Below, one piece after another: positions 34,415-43,440 of a DNA stretch of 64,000 nt (positions are counted from its first letter, which is position 1; each line of letters begins with the position of its first letter). Origin of the DNA: Streptacidiphilus albus JL83 (GTDB lineage Bacteria > Actinomycetota > Actinomycetes > Streptomycetales > Streptomycetaceae); contig NZ_JQML01000001.1 in assembly GCF_000744705.1 (NCBI RefSeq), forward strand, positions 62,001 to 126,000, in the 5' to 3' direction. The notes under the pieces are model-generated. The model had not been told where the DNA came from. It did no database searches and saw nothing but the letters and a program-made list of their open reading frames with translations. A program made the translations under genes and the position numbers.

Positions 34415-35380
34415 TCAGTCCGACGGCCTGGCCGTGAGCGCCGTGCCGGTCTGGGTGCGCAGGTGCACGGCCGTACGGCCGGTACGGTGGGTCGTCACCA
34501 GCCCAGCGCCCCGCAGAGCGCCGAGGTGCTGGGAGACAGCACCGGCGGTGACACCCAGGCGGGCGGCGAGGTCGGGGGTGCTCAGCGGTTCACCGAGTTC
34601 CGCGAGAAGTGCGGCGCGCGTGCGACCGAGGACGGCGGTGAGGCCGGCCGATGTCGGGCGGGGCTGCTCCCAGAGCAGTCCGACACCGGACGCCGGGTAG
34701 CGGATGGAGGCTGTGGTGCGTGGGGAGTAGTCGACGATCACGTCCGGCCAGCCGAAGACGGACGGCATCAGCACCAGCCCGTGCCCGTCCGTCTCGACCG
34801 TCCACTGCGCACCCGACCGGCGGCGCCCGTGCACCACCAACTCACCATCCCGCCACACCACATCGCCGTGCAACTGAGCGAAGAGCCCCTCCACCCCGCC
34901 GTCCACCAGCGCCAGCGCCCGCTTGCCCAGGTCCGCCTCCAACACCGCCCGCATCCGCCCCCAGTGCGGGGCCACCAGTCGGACGTAGCAGCGCACCAGC
35001 GCATCAGCGACCCGTTCCAACAGCACCGCCGCCCCAGGCAGTTCCCCCGCCCGGGCACCCAGCGCGGCAGCGCACTCCGCCGCGACGTACACCGGATCCG
35101 CCGCCCGCAGGCCCGCCAGCTCGGTGTCGAACACCGGCAGGCGCTCCTCCGGCACCGGGAGCAGGAACGACGGCAGACAGCCTTCGAGGAGCGTGCGCAG
35201 CAACGGCAGCTCCGGCTCTCCTGCCAGCACCGGTCGCGCCTCGCGTACCCACGCCCGGTGCACCCCGTGTCCGCCGACACCGAGCGCCGTCCGCACCCCG
35301 AGCACCGTCTCGGCCAGCGGCGACACCGCGAGCCGCACCCGCGCCACCTCGGCCGCCGAGAGCCGGATCTCCACCGCCAT
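34415..35380 (-). CDS. ArsR-type regulator with DUF5937-like N-terminal domain
   Basis: A 321-aa protein. The last 90 residues form a winged helix (STPDLAARLGVTAGAVSQHLGALRGAGLVTTHRTGRTAVHLRT) of the ArsR type. The N-terminal 230 residues resemble the DUF5937 sensor domain common in Streptomyces regulators (VARVRLAVSPLAETVLGVRTAL). A good dyad operator lies just before its start and also before the divergent hydrolase gene, so it probably represses both. ATG 35380 starts at MAVEIRLS; a TTG/GTG upstream is possible. Confidence 0.9.
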   Translation of the reverse strand: MAVEIRLSAAEVARVRLAVSPLAETVLGVRTALGVGGHGVHRAWVREARPVLAGEPELPLLRTLLEGCLPSFLLPVPEERLPVFDTELAGLRAADPVYVAAECAAALGARAGELPGAAVLLERVADALVRCYVRLVAPHWGRMRAVLEADLGKRALALVDGGVEGLFAQLHGDVVWRDGELVVHGRRRSGAQWTVETDGHGLVLMPSVFGWPDVIVDYSPRTTASIRYPASGVGLLWEQPRPTSAGLTAVLGRTRAALLAELGEPLSTPDLAARLGVTAGAVSQHLGALRGAGLVTTHRTGRTAVHLRTQTGTALTARPSD

Positions 35381-35396
35381 GCCCGCCCTGCCTCCC

Positions 35397-35420
35397 ATCG
35401 TTTAGCCGTGGCTGAACGAT
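35397..35420. promoter_or_regulatory. 24-bp dyad operator between ArsR and hydrolase genes
   Basis: The arms ATCGTTTAGCC and GGCTGAACGAT face each other around two bases, with a single mismatch. It overlaps the divergent promoter region of the ArsR-type regulator and the hydrolase, 16 bp from the regulator start, and is its most likely binding site. Confidence 0.85.
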
Positions 35421-35456
35421 AGCCGGGCCCGGCCACCACCCCACAGGCTGTCCGCC

Positions 35457-36311
35457 ATGGAATTCCTCACCTCGTACGACGGAACCACCCTCGCCTTCCG
35501 CGCTCTCGGCGACGGCCCCCCGCTGCTCTGCCTCCCCGGCGGCCCCGGCCGCGCCGCCGAGTACCTCGGCGACCTCGGCGGACTCTCCGCGCACCGCACC
35601 CTGATCCTGCCCGACACCCGCGGCACCGGCGCCTCCGCACGGCCCGCCGACCCGGCCAGCTGCCGAGTCGACCACCTGGTCGCCGACGTCGAGGCGCTGC
35701 GCCGTCACCTCGGCCTGGACCGCATCGACCTGCTCGGCCACTCCGCCGGCGGCAGCCTGGCCATGCTCTACGCCGCCGCCCACCCCGACCGGCTGAACAG
35801 CCTGACCCTGGTCGACCCCTCGTTCGCCGCCGTCGGGCTGCCCTCCGACACCGGCGCGGAAGCGGTGATCGCCGCCCGCGCAGCCGAACCCTGGCACGCA
35901 GCGGCCGTGACGGCGCACCAGCACATGAGGGCCGCGAACACCTTCGCCGAGGCCGCGCCGTACCGATTCGCCTTCGAGCCGCTCATGTACGGCCGCTGGG
36001 ACGACGCCGCCCGCGCCCACGCCGCCGCCGACCCCGCCCAGCGGGCGCTGCCCGTCAGCGAGCACTACTACAAGGACTACACCCCCGACACCGAGGCGCT
36101 CCGGCATCGCCTGAGCGCCCTGCCCTGCCCGACGCTGCTCCTCGTGGGCGAGCTGGACCTGTGGCCCACCGCCAAGTCCGCCGCCGAGGCCGCGTCACTC
36201 TTCCCCCGGGTGAGGCTCGCCGTCCAGCCGGGCGCCGGCCACTATCCGTGGCTGGACGACCCGCAGGCCTTCACGGCAATGATCGAGGACTTCCTCGCCG
36301 TGGTCAGCTGA
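35457..36311 (+). CDS. Alpha/beta hydrolase, prolyl aminopeptidase/HalD-like
   Basis: A 284-aa hydrolase. Oxyanion-hole motif PGGPGRAAEY, catalytic Ser in LLGHSAGGSLAMLYAA, Asp in GELDLWP and His in PGAGHYPWL are all present. The PGGPG signature is typical of proline iminopeptidase-like proteins, but substrate is uncertain. ATG 35457 starts right after the operator. Divergent from the ArsR-type regulator that probably represses it. Confidence 0.92.
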   Translation: MEFLTSYDGTTLAFRALGDGPPLLCLPGGPGRAAEYLGDLGGLSAHRTLILPDTRGTGASARPADPASCRVDHLVADVEALRRHLGLDRIDLLGHSAGGSLAMLYAAAHPDRLNSLTLVDPSFAAVGLPSDTGAEAVIAARAAEPWHAAAVTAHQHMRAANTFAEAAPYRFAFEPLMYGRWDDAARAHAAADPAQRALPVSEHYYKDYTPDTEALRHRLSALPCPTLLLVGELDLWPTAKSAAEAASLFPRVRLAVQPGAGHYPWLDDPQAFTAMIEDFLAVVS

Positions 36312-36672
36312 TCGCAGGGCCGAGCAGGCTGCCATCCGCGGCCACCGACCTTCGAATCGAACAGCGCCGGGCCGTGTTCTGAACCGTCAGTGGCCTCGGC
36401 TCGTTGGCCGTGGGCATCCAGATGGCATCCTCGGACGGCTCGCCGATGCGGTCACCGTCCCGCTGTCGGCGCGGTAGTAGACGGCCACGAATCCTCCATT
36501 TGGCACGGGCTGCTGTCACCGGCCGGCATTCCATGCCGGTCCGTCCGGCCTCGCTCAGAGCCACTCGCCGATCACTGCGACCAGCACGGCCGCACGAACA
36601 GGGTGCTGATGGTGTCGGTCATGGGCAGGGGCTTCCTGCTCGGTGCGGTCATCGCTCGGGTAGGGTGCCGGG
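36312..36672. other. Intergenic region with a hairpin
   Basis: No gene supported. A hairpin CCGGCAT-tcc-ATGCCGG lies at 36523-36539. The minus strand has an open frame of 86 aa here without start signal or codon bias. Confidence 0.45.
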
Positions 36673-37134
36673 ATGCTGGAGAGGGTGGGTGCTGAGGTTC
36701 TGGCCGAGCGCGAGCGCATCGCGACCCGGGTGCGGGACGAACTGGTGGCCGCCGGCTTGCCGGTCGTGGCGCCAGGACTGAATCCTGTGCTGTCACAAGG
36801 CGTTGAGGTCTCCGTCGACCCGTTCGACTCCGCCGCCGGCGGGGTTTCGGTGGGCTGGAGGTCGAGCCCACGGCTGCAGAGTTGTGTGCTCCGGGCAGTG
36901 AAACACCACCTCCTGGACGATCCGGCGCTCGCCCATCAACAGGTCGTACTGGAGGCGATGCTTGCGGCGATCGCCGCAATCCTGGGGTCGGCCGGGTTCA
37001 CGGTGCGCGACAGCCTCAACGACTACGCGCCCTTCACGTTGGAGGTGCTGACCGGACCCGGTGGCCACCCGTCGTGGGGGCAACGCGAGGAGGAGGTGAC
37101 CGTGTCGGGCCGGTCGGGGTCCTCAGCGAGGTGA
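36673..37134 (+). CDS. Hypothetical protein, 153 aa
   Basis: A soluble helical protein (LAERERIATRVRDELVAAGLPVVAPG, then VLRAVKHHLLDDPALAHQQVVLEAMLAAIAAILGSAG). The C-terminal part ends in an acidic/Ser tail. Codon bias supports the frame; the ATG at 36673 has a GGG-type site upstream. It resembles small actinobacterial proteins of the immunity type, but I do not assign a family. Confidence 0.55.
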   Translation: MLERVGAEVLAERERIATRVRDELVAAGLPVVAPGLNPVLSQGVEVSVDPFDSAAGGVSVGWRSSPRLQSCVLRAVKHHLLDDPALAHQQVVLEAMLAAIAAILGSAGFTVRDSLNDYAPFTLEVLTGPGGHPSWGQREEEVTVSGRSGSSAR

Positions 37135-37444
37135 TCTGGTACCGCTTCGAGCGGTGGCCTGACTCGCGGAAAGACTGGTTTTGGTACCTTTCCGTTGATC
37201 TGTCAGCCACCCCGCGGAACGGCCTCAGCTGCCTCCGGGCAGGGGACGTGTCCCGATAGGGGCCCTTCGCGACAGGCACCGTCACCGTCTTGACCTCCCC
37301 GGCCCGGCGACGGCCACCGGTTCCGAGGAGATCAGGTGACAGGCGACCTTGCCAACATCACCCAGCCAACTGCCCCGTGCGAATCGGAATCCGCACGACA
37401 GTCGACTGTTTCGGCTGCCCGCGCAGTTTGAAATGCTCAGTAGT
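37135..37444. other. Intergenic region with a possible coding tail
   Basis: Between 37135 and 37260 the plus strand reads VIWYRFERWPDSRKDWFWYLSVDLSATP, a coding-like segment that could be a gene remnant. Otherwise nothing is visible before the minus-strand gene. Confidence 0.3.
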
Positions 37445-37705
37445 TCAGGCGGAGCAGGGGGCATAACCGCCGACGTAGTAGGCAGTGGTCGTCCCGTAGG
37501 AAAACGCTCCGCACGGGCCGTTCTGGCGCACCCCGACGAGAAGAGTGTGCTGGGCGTTGTTGTAGTAGTCCACGACATACTCGACGGGCGGCGCTATCCC
37601 AGGCTTGGCGTACGCCTGCGCTGCCTGCGCGGGCAGGGCACCCGCCATCGCGGTACCGGTCATGAGCAGTGCGATCAATCCGGCACGGGCAAACTTGCCG
37701 ACCAT
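37445..37705 (-). CDS. Small secreted protein resembling DUF6289
   Basis: An 86-aa protein from ATG 37705 (GGAGGTCCG just upstream). Residues 1-28 are a signal peptide (VGKFARAGLIALLMTGTAMAGALPAQAA). The mature part, VVDYYNNAQHTLLVGVRQNGPCGAFSYGTTTAYYVGG, ends in a Cys, giving one possible disulfide. It resembles a small secreted Streptomyces family I recall as DUF6289; from memory only. Function unknown. Confidence 0.72.
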   Translation of the reverse strand: MVGKFARAGLIALLMTGTAMAGALPAQAAQAYAKPGIAPPVEYVVDYYNNAQHTLLVGVRQNGPCGAFSYGTTTAYYVGGYAPCSA

Positions 37706-38176
37706 CGGACCTCCGGACGCCGTGGCCAGCGACCATCCCGACAGAGGGCATTGCCCGGCAGGTCAGGGAGTCATACGGCCAGCTGAACTATCAGGACTTT
37801 GCGCCGCGACGCTACATCGCATGGCTCGAACGGTCAATGGTAGCAACGTAGTTGACGTGGGTACCTGATTCTCTCGTCCGTTCGCCGGGTTCATGCACTG
37901 GGGCCAGTCGCACTTGACTTCATGAATGGGATCCCCCGACGGGGCCTGCCCGATCAAGCCCCGAAGTTGCGTGATCGCGGCCAGGATCACCTTGTGGCTT
38001 TGTCGGCGAAAGCCGGGCAGTGCATATCGCTGAGCAGCGAGACTGCCATCCGGGGCGGTGGAGCCGCGTTGCCGGGTTCTGACAGCGCGCTGGTCCTTGT
38101 TCCGGCTCGCACAGGTGATTCCGCTCGGTCGCCGACTCTGTGCCGACCGGCTCTCCGTCGTGCGGGGGGAGCCGCT
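37706..38176. other. Intergenic region
   Basis: 470 bp with the promoter of the minus-strand small secreted gene at its left end (AT-richer 37780-37860). The stretch 37920-38010 reads on the minus strand as VILAAITQLRGLIGQAPSGDPIHEVKCDW, which might be a transposase-type remnant, but I could not confirm it. Confidence 0.3.
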
Positions 38177-38489
38177 GTGCGAGCGCTCATCGTCGGCATC
38201 GCGCTCACCGTCGCCGTGACCGCCGCCACCACCGCTCCGGCCTCCGTGGCCCCGGCCACCGAGAGCACCCGTCAACAGAGTCTGCACGCTTGGACCCTCC
38301 TCAACGAGCACGGCCCCGGACCCCATCCGGGAGAGCGGCTCACCGCCCGGGCAGACGCCCGTTCCGTCATCGGCAGCCGGGCCCGCGGGCGTGTCACCCC
38401 ACCAGCACGTGTTCCCGGGCGGCCACATCGTGCGGGACGAGATTGGCGTCGGCTGCCCCACTGCCGACGGCGCCGCCGTCACCCCGTGA
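38177..38489 (+). pseudogene. Small secreted protein, frameshifted
   Basis: From GTG 38177 (GGGGGGAGC 6 nt upstream) the frame gives a signal peptide (VRALIVGIALTVAVTAATTAPASVA) and about 75 residues. The downstream part, GGHIVRDEIGVGCPTADGAAVTP then TGA at 38487, is in another frame. Joining them needs one base change around 38385-38395 (GCCCGCGGGCG). It therefore looks like a disrupted or mis-sequenced exported protein of about 100 aa. Family not recognised. Confidence 0.45.
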
Positions 38490-38611
38490 CCGGGTCTCTC
38501 GACTCAACCCACCACGCCGTTCCCGCAGGCGAGAAGAGCCGATTCGCGGGACCCCGGCCGAGCGTCGAACGCAGAATCGTTCGCGACGCCGTGCGTTGGC
38601 CGCTCGGTGGT

Positions 38612-39076
38612 TCAGTTCTCGCCGTGGGCCTTGAACACCGTGAGCACCAGCGGCACGTCATGGGTCGGCACCGCGATGACCCACGCCCGCCCGGCGGCGG
38701 TGAGCCGGATCTTCCGGAACAGGTGGGCCTTGACCCAGAATCGGTCCGCGCCGGTGATCTCCTCGACGGACTCGACGATGACGGGCCCAGTCATCGGCTC
38801 AGCTGCACGCCAGGCCCAGGACCAGATCCCCGGCTGCCAGGCGATCGGCGTGACGTCGTCCGTGGACCGGAAGAACAGACTGCCTGCGCGCCAGCGCCTC
38901 CCGGTCTTGCGGAACGTCGACGTCCTGAGTGACACCCCTTGCTCAAGGCTTGCCAGATCGTCGGCGGGATCCCTGACGGGTTGGCCTTGCAAGACCTTGG
39001 TCATGGTTTCCGGATGCGTCAGCGTGTCCCACATCGAATGGGTACCGCTCGTCTTGCGTACCCCCTTGGCGCTCAT
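38612..39076 (-). CDS. Hypothetical protein, 154 aa
   Basis: From ATG 39076. Two beta-rich halves with many Trp/Phe residues (RRWRAGSLFFRSTDDVTPIAWQPGIWSWAW, then GRAWVIAVPTHDVPLVLTVFKAHGEN). No signal or membrane segment. Its divergent neighbour at 39245 is also a small soluble protein. Family not recognised; codon use supports the frame. Confidence 0.62.
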   Translation of the reverse strand: MSAKGVRKTSGTHSMWDTLTHPETMTKVLQGQPVRDPADDLASLEQGVSLRTSTFRKTGRRWRAGSLFFRSTDDVTPIAWQPGIWSWAWRAAEPMTGPVIVESVEEITGADRFWVKAHLFRKIRLTAAGRAWVIAVPTHDVPLVLTVFKAHGEN

Positions 39077-39244
39077 GGCGGGATCGTAGCGTGTGCCCGG
39101 CGCCCCGGCAGCTGCCGCCCCACTGCCCAGCTGCCAAAACGTCGAAACTCGACGCTCACGCAGCTCCCCACCTTGTCGAGGGCCGCGTGGGCGTCCTGAG
39201 GGGTCGTCGCCGACTGGCCGGTGGCCTCTGGCAGACTCCACGGC

Positions 39245-39787
39245 ATGGGATTGTTCAAGCGGGCCGAAGAGACGGAAAGTGCTGGTCAGACTGTGGAGCA
39301 GGATGACCTGAGGGTACTGCTCCCGCAGGGCGAAGACATGATCGAACAACTGGGTCGCGCACACATGTCCTGGGGCCTGGGATCAGCGGACCGTTGGGAT
39401 CTCGACCAGACGACGGGCACGATCACCTGGACCTTCCCGGACAAGACGGCCACGGCACCGGCACAGATCCTCGGCAGCTTCAGCCGGGGCTCGGGCTCGT
39501 GGCTGTGGGCCTGGGCCAATCAGAGCATCCTTCCCGACATGAGCCGAGACGCGCGCCTCTTCCGGGACTGGGCAGAGGCCAACGGGCATCCCGCTCTCGC
39601 CCAGCCGAGGATGGAGGTCGATGAGACGGCCGCTTCGACGCTCGTGGCCTTGGCTGTTCGGGTCACCGAGGCGACCGGCTACTACCGGGGCCCGGGAGGC
39701 AACTCTGCCGTGATCATCACCTTCGGTCCGGTCACCCTGACTGCCACGGACGGCAGTGTCTCCACCTTCAACGTCAGCGTCGGCTAG
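39245..39787 (+). CDS. DUF6882-like protein
   Basis: A 180-aa protein. The segment FPDKTATAPAQILGSFSRGSGSWLWAWANQSI is characteristic of a Streptomyces family I recall as DUF6882 (from memory). The C-terminus is beta-rich (VIITFGPVTLTATDGSVSTFNVSVG). ATG 39245 lies just before MGLFKRA. No signal peptide; the function is unknown. Confidence 0.68.
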   Translation: MGLFKRAEETESAGQTVEQDDLRVLLPQGEDMIEQLGRAHMSWGLGSADRWDLDQTTGTITWTFPDKTATAPAQILGSFSRGSGSWLWAWANQSILPDMSRDARLFRDWAEANGHPALAQPRMEVDETAASTLVALAVRVTEATGYYRGPGGNSAVIITFGPVTLTATDGSVSTFNVSVG

Positions 39788-39919
39788 CGCCGACGAGTTG
39801 GGCCGGTGTCGGGGCCGATGTGGCCGCAGTCCAGGCGGCCGAGGGCAACCCGGATGGTGATCCGCTTGTGCCGCATCGGACAGCGTTCGCCCTGCAGCGC
39901 CGCTGGAACACTCGTCAAA

Positions 39920-40237
39920 GTAGTCTCTCCGGCGCGGCTGGGGATGGCGCCCGGCGGCCATCTCGCACTCACCAGCTTCGCCGCCGGCGAGGCGGGAACG
40001 GGGTCGGAGCTCGCCGACGCGGACCTCTACCGTGAACGTGCGCTGCACGGCGGCCTCGCCTACACACCCGAATCGCTGCGCTGGATCTTCTCCGACCTGG
40101 TAGAGGTCGAACTGCGCCGCATGCGAGAAGAACCTCCTGAATCAGCACTGTTCGGCGTGACGTTCCTGTGGACTGCGTTGTTCCGGCGGGGTGCGGCCGC
40201 GTCAGGCGACGCTCGCCCTGTTCACGACCTCGCGTAG
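39920..40237 (+). pseudogene. C-terminal fragment of a SAM-dependent methyltransferase
   Basis: The frame APGGHLALTSFAAGEAG, with a following AYTPESLRWIFSDLVEVELRRMREEPPESALFGVTFLWTALFRR, matches the last third of class I methyltransferases (PGGHLALTSF is the post-motif strand). The Rossmann SAM-binding part is missing, so this is a truncated remnant. Confidence 0.55.
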
Positions 40238-40923
40238 GCGCTCGTCCCGGGCCTGGCTGCGTCATTGCTCTGATCCTCACTGAGGTGGACGCCGTCATCG
40301 CCCGTCATCGCATCGCCCGCACCGCCGCGTCGGCGGACAGCGGACAGCGGACGCCGACCGCCCGACCCACTGCCGGACTGCCTCGGGGCCGTCCAGGACA
40401 CCGGCCTGCGCGGCATGGTCGGGCCAGGGCGATGCCCATCCACGCCGGGGCCTGGCGGTGGACGCCCCTGGGGCCACGCCGATACCGAGGGCGGACCGGA
40501 ACTCACCGTTGGCAAGTCCTGCTCCGAGCACCTGGACCTCCTGCTATTTCTGCTACCGCCCAGTCCGGGACGCCCTCCTGACACTGCCTCAATGCAGCGC
40601 GCCAAACAGCTGCGCTGCCCCAGTGCCTCAACAGCCTTGCACCACCGGCGTCTACCGCCTGCGTCACTCACCCGAGCCGCCAACTCGTCCACCTGAAACG
40701 GTCGATGCCTCCGACGACCGGACCTGCGGGTGGCCCCTCCTCATGCCCCCTGCTGTTGCCTCACTGTTACAACAGCCCCACAGATCAAGGATATTGGGCT
40801 GCCAGTCTTCACCCATCGCACTGATCAGCTGCCGAACGTCCGAATCGGATACCGATCAGCCACGGCGGCGCGGCTCCCGCGAACCCCTTCGAACCACCCC
40901 CTTCACTCTTGAAAGGCATCACC
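40238..40923. other. Upstream region A of the duplicated locus
   Basis: From about 40512 this region is homologous to the DNA before the LAETG gene (42815 onward), with mismatches and small indels. Nothing coding is seen. The shared words ttacaacagccccacagatc and gcactgatcagc... indicate a conserved promoter or regulatory leader. Confidence 0.6.
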
Positions 40924-41102
40924 ATGCCTGCTCGTCGGCGTACCCTCGCCGCCACCACCGCCGTCCTGGCCGCCGGAACCGCCAACGCCGCCCCGGCCCC
41001 CGCCACTTCGAACGTGCGCATCACAGTCGGCGCCCCGGCCCCGACCGGGGCGCTCGTCCCCGACGGAAGTGCCGAGACCTTCACCGGCACCCCCACCAAC
41101 AA
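40746..41102 (+). repeat. Direct repeat copy A (surface-protein upstream region and N-terminus)
   Basis: Aligned by eye with copy B at 43059-43440: the same promoter-like words, TTGAAAGGCATCACC ribosome binding site, and the N-terminal PARRR...VLAAG signal. Divergence increases toward the 3' end, where copy A stops matching. Confidence 0.8.
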
Positions 41103-41127
41103 CCTGGGTCCGATTCCGTGCACTTGA
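40924..41127 (+). pseudogene. Truncated surface-protein copy
   Basis: A 67-aa ORF that matches the N-terminus of the full protein at 43234: signal peptide, VLAAG-type mature start, and the TSNVRITVGAPAPTGALVP region, then an early stop shortly after TPTNN. It has the same ribosome binding site. It has lost the rest of the domain, the Pro/Thr stalk and the LAETG anchor. Probably a relic of gene duplication. Confidence 0.75.
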
Positions 41128-41135
41128 GTCCACGG

Positions 41136-42692
41136 GTGATCAGAGCACCCGCTTTGCGCGGATCAGAGAAGTCATCCGAGGGAAGAGGGCGTCCCCTCGC
41201 CATCCTGGCCAGGCCCTGGGTCTTCGCACCAATCATCGGCACCTTAGCCGGTCTGTCCATGGCCATTCGGCTGTTCCTACCTGGGCCGATCGGCATGGCC
41301 GACAACGGCGACGGGCCGAGTCGAATGTGCGGCCTGAACCTGGTCGCCCACATACCCAAGGGCTCTGTACGCTGGTTCAAGTTCCTGAACCCCCGGTACG
41401 GCTACGGGCCACCCAGCGCCTGCAACGCGACCAACACCTACACCAGCAGCGAGCAGTTGCTGATGCACATCGCGAAACCGCTGAGTCATTACTGGGGCTA
41501 CCCTGGGGCGTTCGACCTGCGGGCGCTGGGGCTGCTCTTCTGCATCATCGTCGCCTTCGTCTTCACGGTCTTCGCGGCGGCGCTCCGCGGGCACCTGATC
41601 GTGCGACTGCTGATCTGCGCGGCACTGTTCGTCGTCGTAGGCGACACCGCCTTCGCCGGCTATGCGATATCCCCGTACAGCGAGTTGGCCGGACTGGTCG
41701 GGATCCTGTTCGTGGCCGCCGGGGCCATGCACTTCGGCGGCGGCACCAGGGCCAAGCAGGGCGGCCTGCTGCTGTTCACGGCGGGCGCGTTGCTGGCCGT
41801 CACCTCCAAGACGCAGGCGGTGACCTTGATTGTCCCGTTTGCCGCGCTTCTGCTCGTGGTCCGGGTCCCGCTCTCTGGCCTCCCGCTCTCCCGACTACAC
41901 GGCCGGTTCGCCCCCCGACTGCTGCCGGCCGTCGCCGCGCTGCTGATCGCCGCCTCCGGGGTCTTCACCATGCAGACCCAGATGAAGGCCTTCGAGCCGA
42001 TCAACCGCACCGAGATGATCTTCGACGGCGTGCTCGGCCACAGCTCCGACCCGTCGCAGACGGCCAAGGACCTGGGCCTCCCCCAACACTTCGTCCAGTA
42101 CAAGGGCTTCGACTGGTGGGCCGCCCACGCGCCGGAGAGGGACCCGCAGTTCTCCGAGATCGCGAATAGGATGACCTACGGCAACATCGCCACCTACCTG
42201 GTCGAGCACCCCGGAGTCGCCACCAGCATCACCCTCGGCGGCATGGACGCCTTCGCCGCAGCCCACCCCGACTACCTCGGCTCCTACCCGGCGTGGACCG
42301 GCCACCCGGCCGGCACGCTGGAGTCCCGGCTGACCCTCTTCAGCGACTTCGCCCGGGCATCCGGACGGGCCCTGGTCCCCGGCCTGCTGGCACTCGGAGT
42401 GTTCGGCTTCTTCTGGTACCGCAGACTCCGGGACAACCAGCGCCGTGCCGCCTTCGTCGCGGTGATGGTCTGCATGATCGGTGTCGTGGCGGCCCAGTTC
42501 GCCTCCGCGGTCTACGGCGAGGCGATCGAGGACACCAAGCACCTGGTCTACGGCATCTTCGCGGGCGGCCTCGCCATCGTGCTCACGGCCGCCGCCGCAT
42601 TCTGCTGCCCACCGGGAGCCGAACAGGGCCCTGGCAGCCAGAACACCCCCCTGGAAGCACCAGTGCCCTGCACCGTAGCCGCCATCGGCTGA
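41136..42692 (+). CDS. Multipass membrane protein, WsfD-like glycosyltransferase
   Basis: About 518 aa with roughly 10-11 hydrophobic helices and an outer segment MADNGDGPSRMCGL. The pattern GDTAFAGYAISPYSELAGLVGILFVAAG resembles the glycan biosynthesis hexose transferase WsfD family that I recall in actinomycetes. If so, it would act on a lipid-linked sugar in the membrane. The start is uncertain: GTG 41136, 8 bp after the truncated surface-protein stop, is chosen; the frame is open far upstream. The position between two copies of a surface-protein locus suggests a role in decorating a cell-wall protein or glycan (inference). Confidence 0.6.
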   Translation: MIRAPALRGSEKSSEGRGRPLAILARPWVFAPIIGTLAGLSMAIRLFLPGPIGMADNGDGPSRMCGLNLVAHIPKGSVRWFKFLNPRYGYGPPSACNATNTYTSSEQLLMHIAKPLSHYWGYPGAFDLRALGLLFCIIVAFVFTVFAAALRGHLIVRLLICAALFVVVGDTAFAGYAISPYSELAGLVGILFVAAGAMHFGGGTRAKQGGLLLFTAGALLAVTSKTQAVTLIVPFAALLLVVRVPLSGLPLSRLHGRFAPRLLPAVAALLIAASGVFTMQTQMKAFEPINRTEMIFDGVLGHSSDPSQTAKDLGLPQHFVQYKGFDWWAAHAPERDPQFSEIANRMTYGNIATYLVEHPGVATSITLGGMDAFAAAHPDYLGSYPAWTGHPAGTLESRLTLFSDFARASGRALVPGLLALGVFGFFWYRRLRDNQRRAAFVAVMVCMIGVVAAQFASAVYGEAIEDTKHLVYGIFAGGLAIVLTAAAAFCCPPGAEQGPGSQNTPLEAPVPCTVAAIG

Positions 42693-43058
42693 CTTCCCGT
42701 CAAAGAACGCTCTGTGGCAGGAGCGTCACGGGAACGGGGGCGACGAGGTTCCGGCGGCGGACCGTCAGTAGACCTCTACAGGACGTCGCCGCAGCGTCGG
42801 TCGGCGAGCACTGACAAAGTCCTCCCCCGAACTCCTCGACCTCTTGCTCTCCCCACTGCCGCTTCATGCAAACCAGCATCCTGACCCTGCCTCAATCCGG
42901 CGCGCCACACAGCTGCTCAACGACTACCACCATGACTCACCCCTGCGTGCCACCGCTGTTGACTGCCCGCGCCACCCACCCGACCCACCGAAGTCGTCCG
43001 TCCGAAGCGGCCGATCCTTCCAGCGACCGAACCGGGCGCATGATCCATCCTCACGGCG

Positions 43059-43440
43059 CCCACTGTTGCCCCGCTGTTACAACAACCCCACAGATCCAGG
43101 ATATTGGGCTGACAGTCTTCAGCCATCGCACTGAGCAGCAACCGAAAGTCTGGATCGGATCCCGATCGGCCACGGCGGCGCGGCTCCCGCGAACCCCTTC
43201 GAATCAACCCCTTCACTCTTGAAAGGCATCACCATGCCTGCTCGTCGGCGCGCCCTCACCGCCACCGCCACCGCCGTCGTCCTCGCCGCCACCACCGCCG
43301 TCCTGGCCGCCGGGGCCGCCAACGCCGCTCCGGTTCCTGCCACTTCGAACGTGACCGTCACGCTCGGCACCCCGGCTCCGGCCGGAGCGCTCACCCCCGG
43401 CGGCGGTACCGAGACCTTCACCGTCACCGCCACCAACAAC
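43059..43440 (+). repeat. Direct repeat copy B (upstream and N-terminus of the intact surface protein)
   Basis: The counterpart of copy A at 40746-41102, about 2.3 kb downstream in the same orientation. It contains the words gatccaggatattggg and gaaccccttcgaatcaaccccttcactcttgaaagg. Homology extends upstream with gaps to about 42815. Confidence 0.8.

Noticed and set aside
40458-41135. Long upstream extension of the WsfD-like gene frame
   Set aside because: The extension runs through the duplicated promoter region and the truncated surface-protein gene; there is no credible coding pattern.
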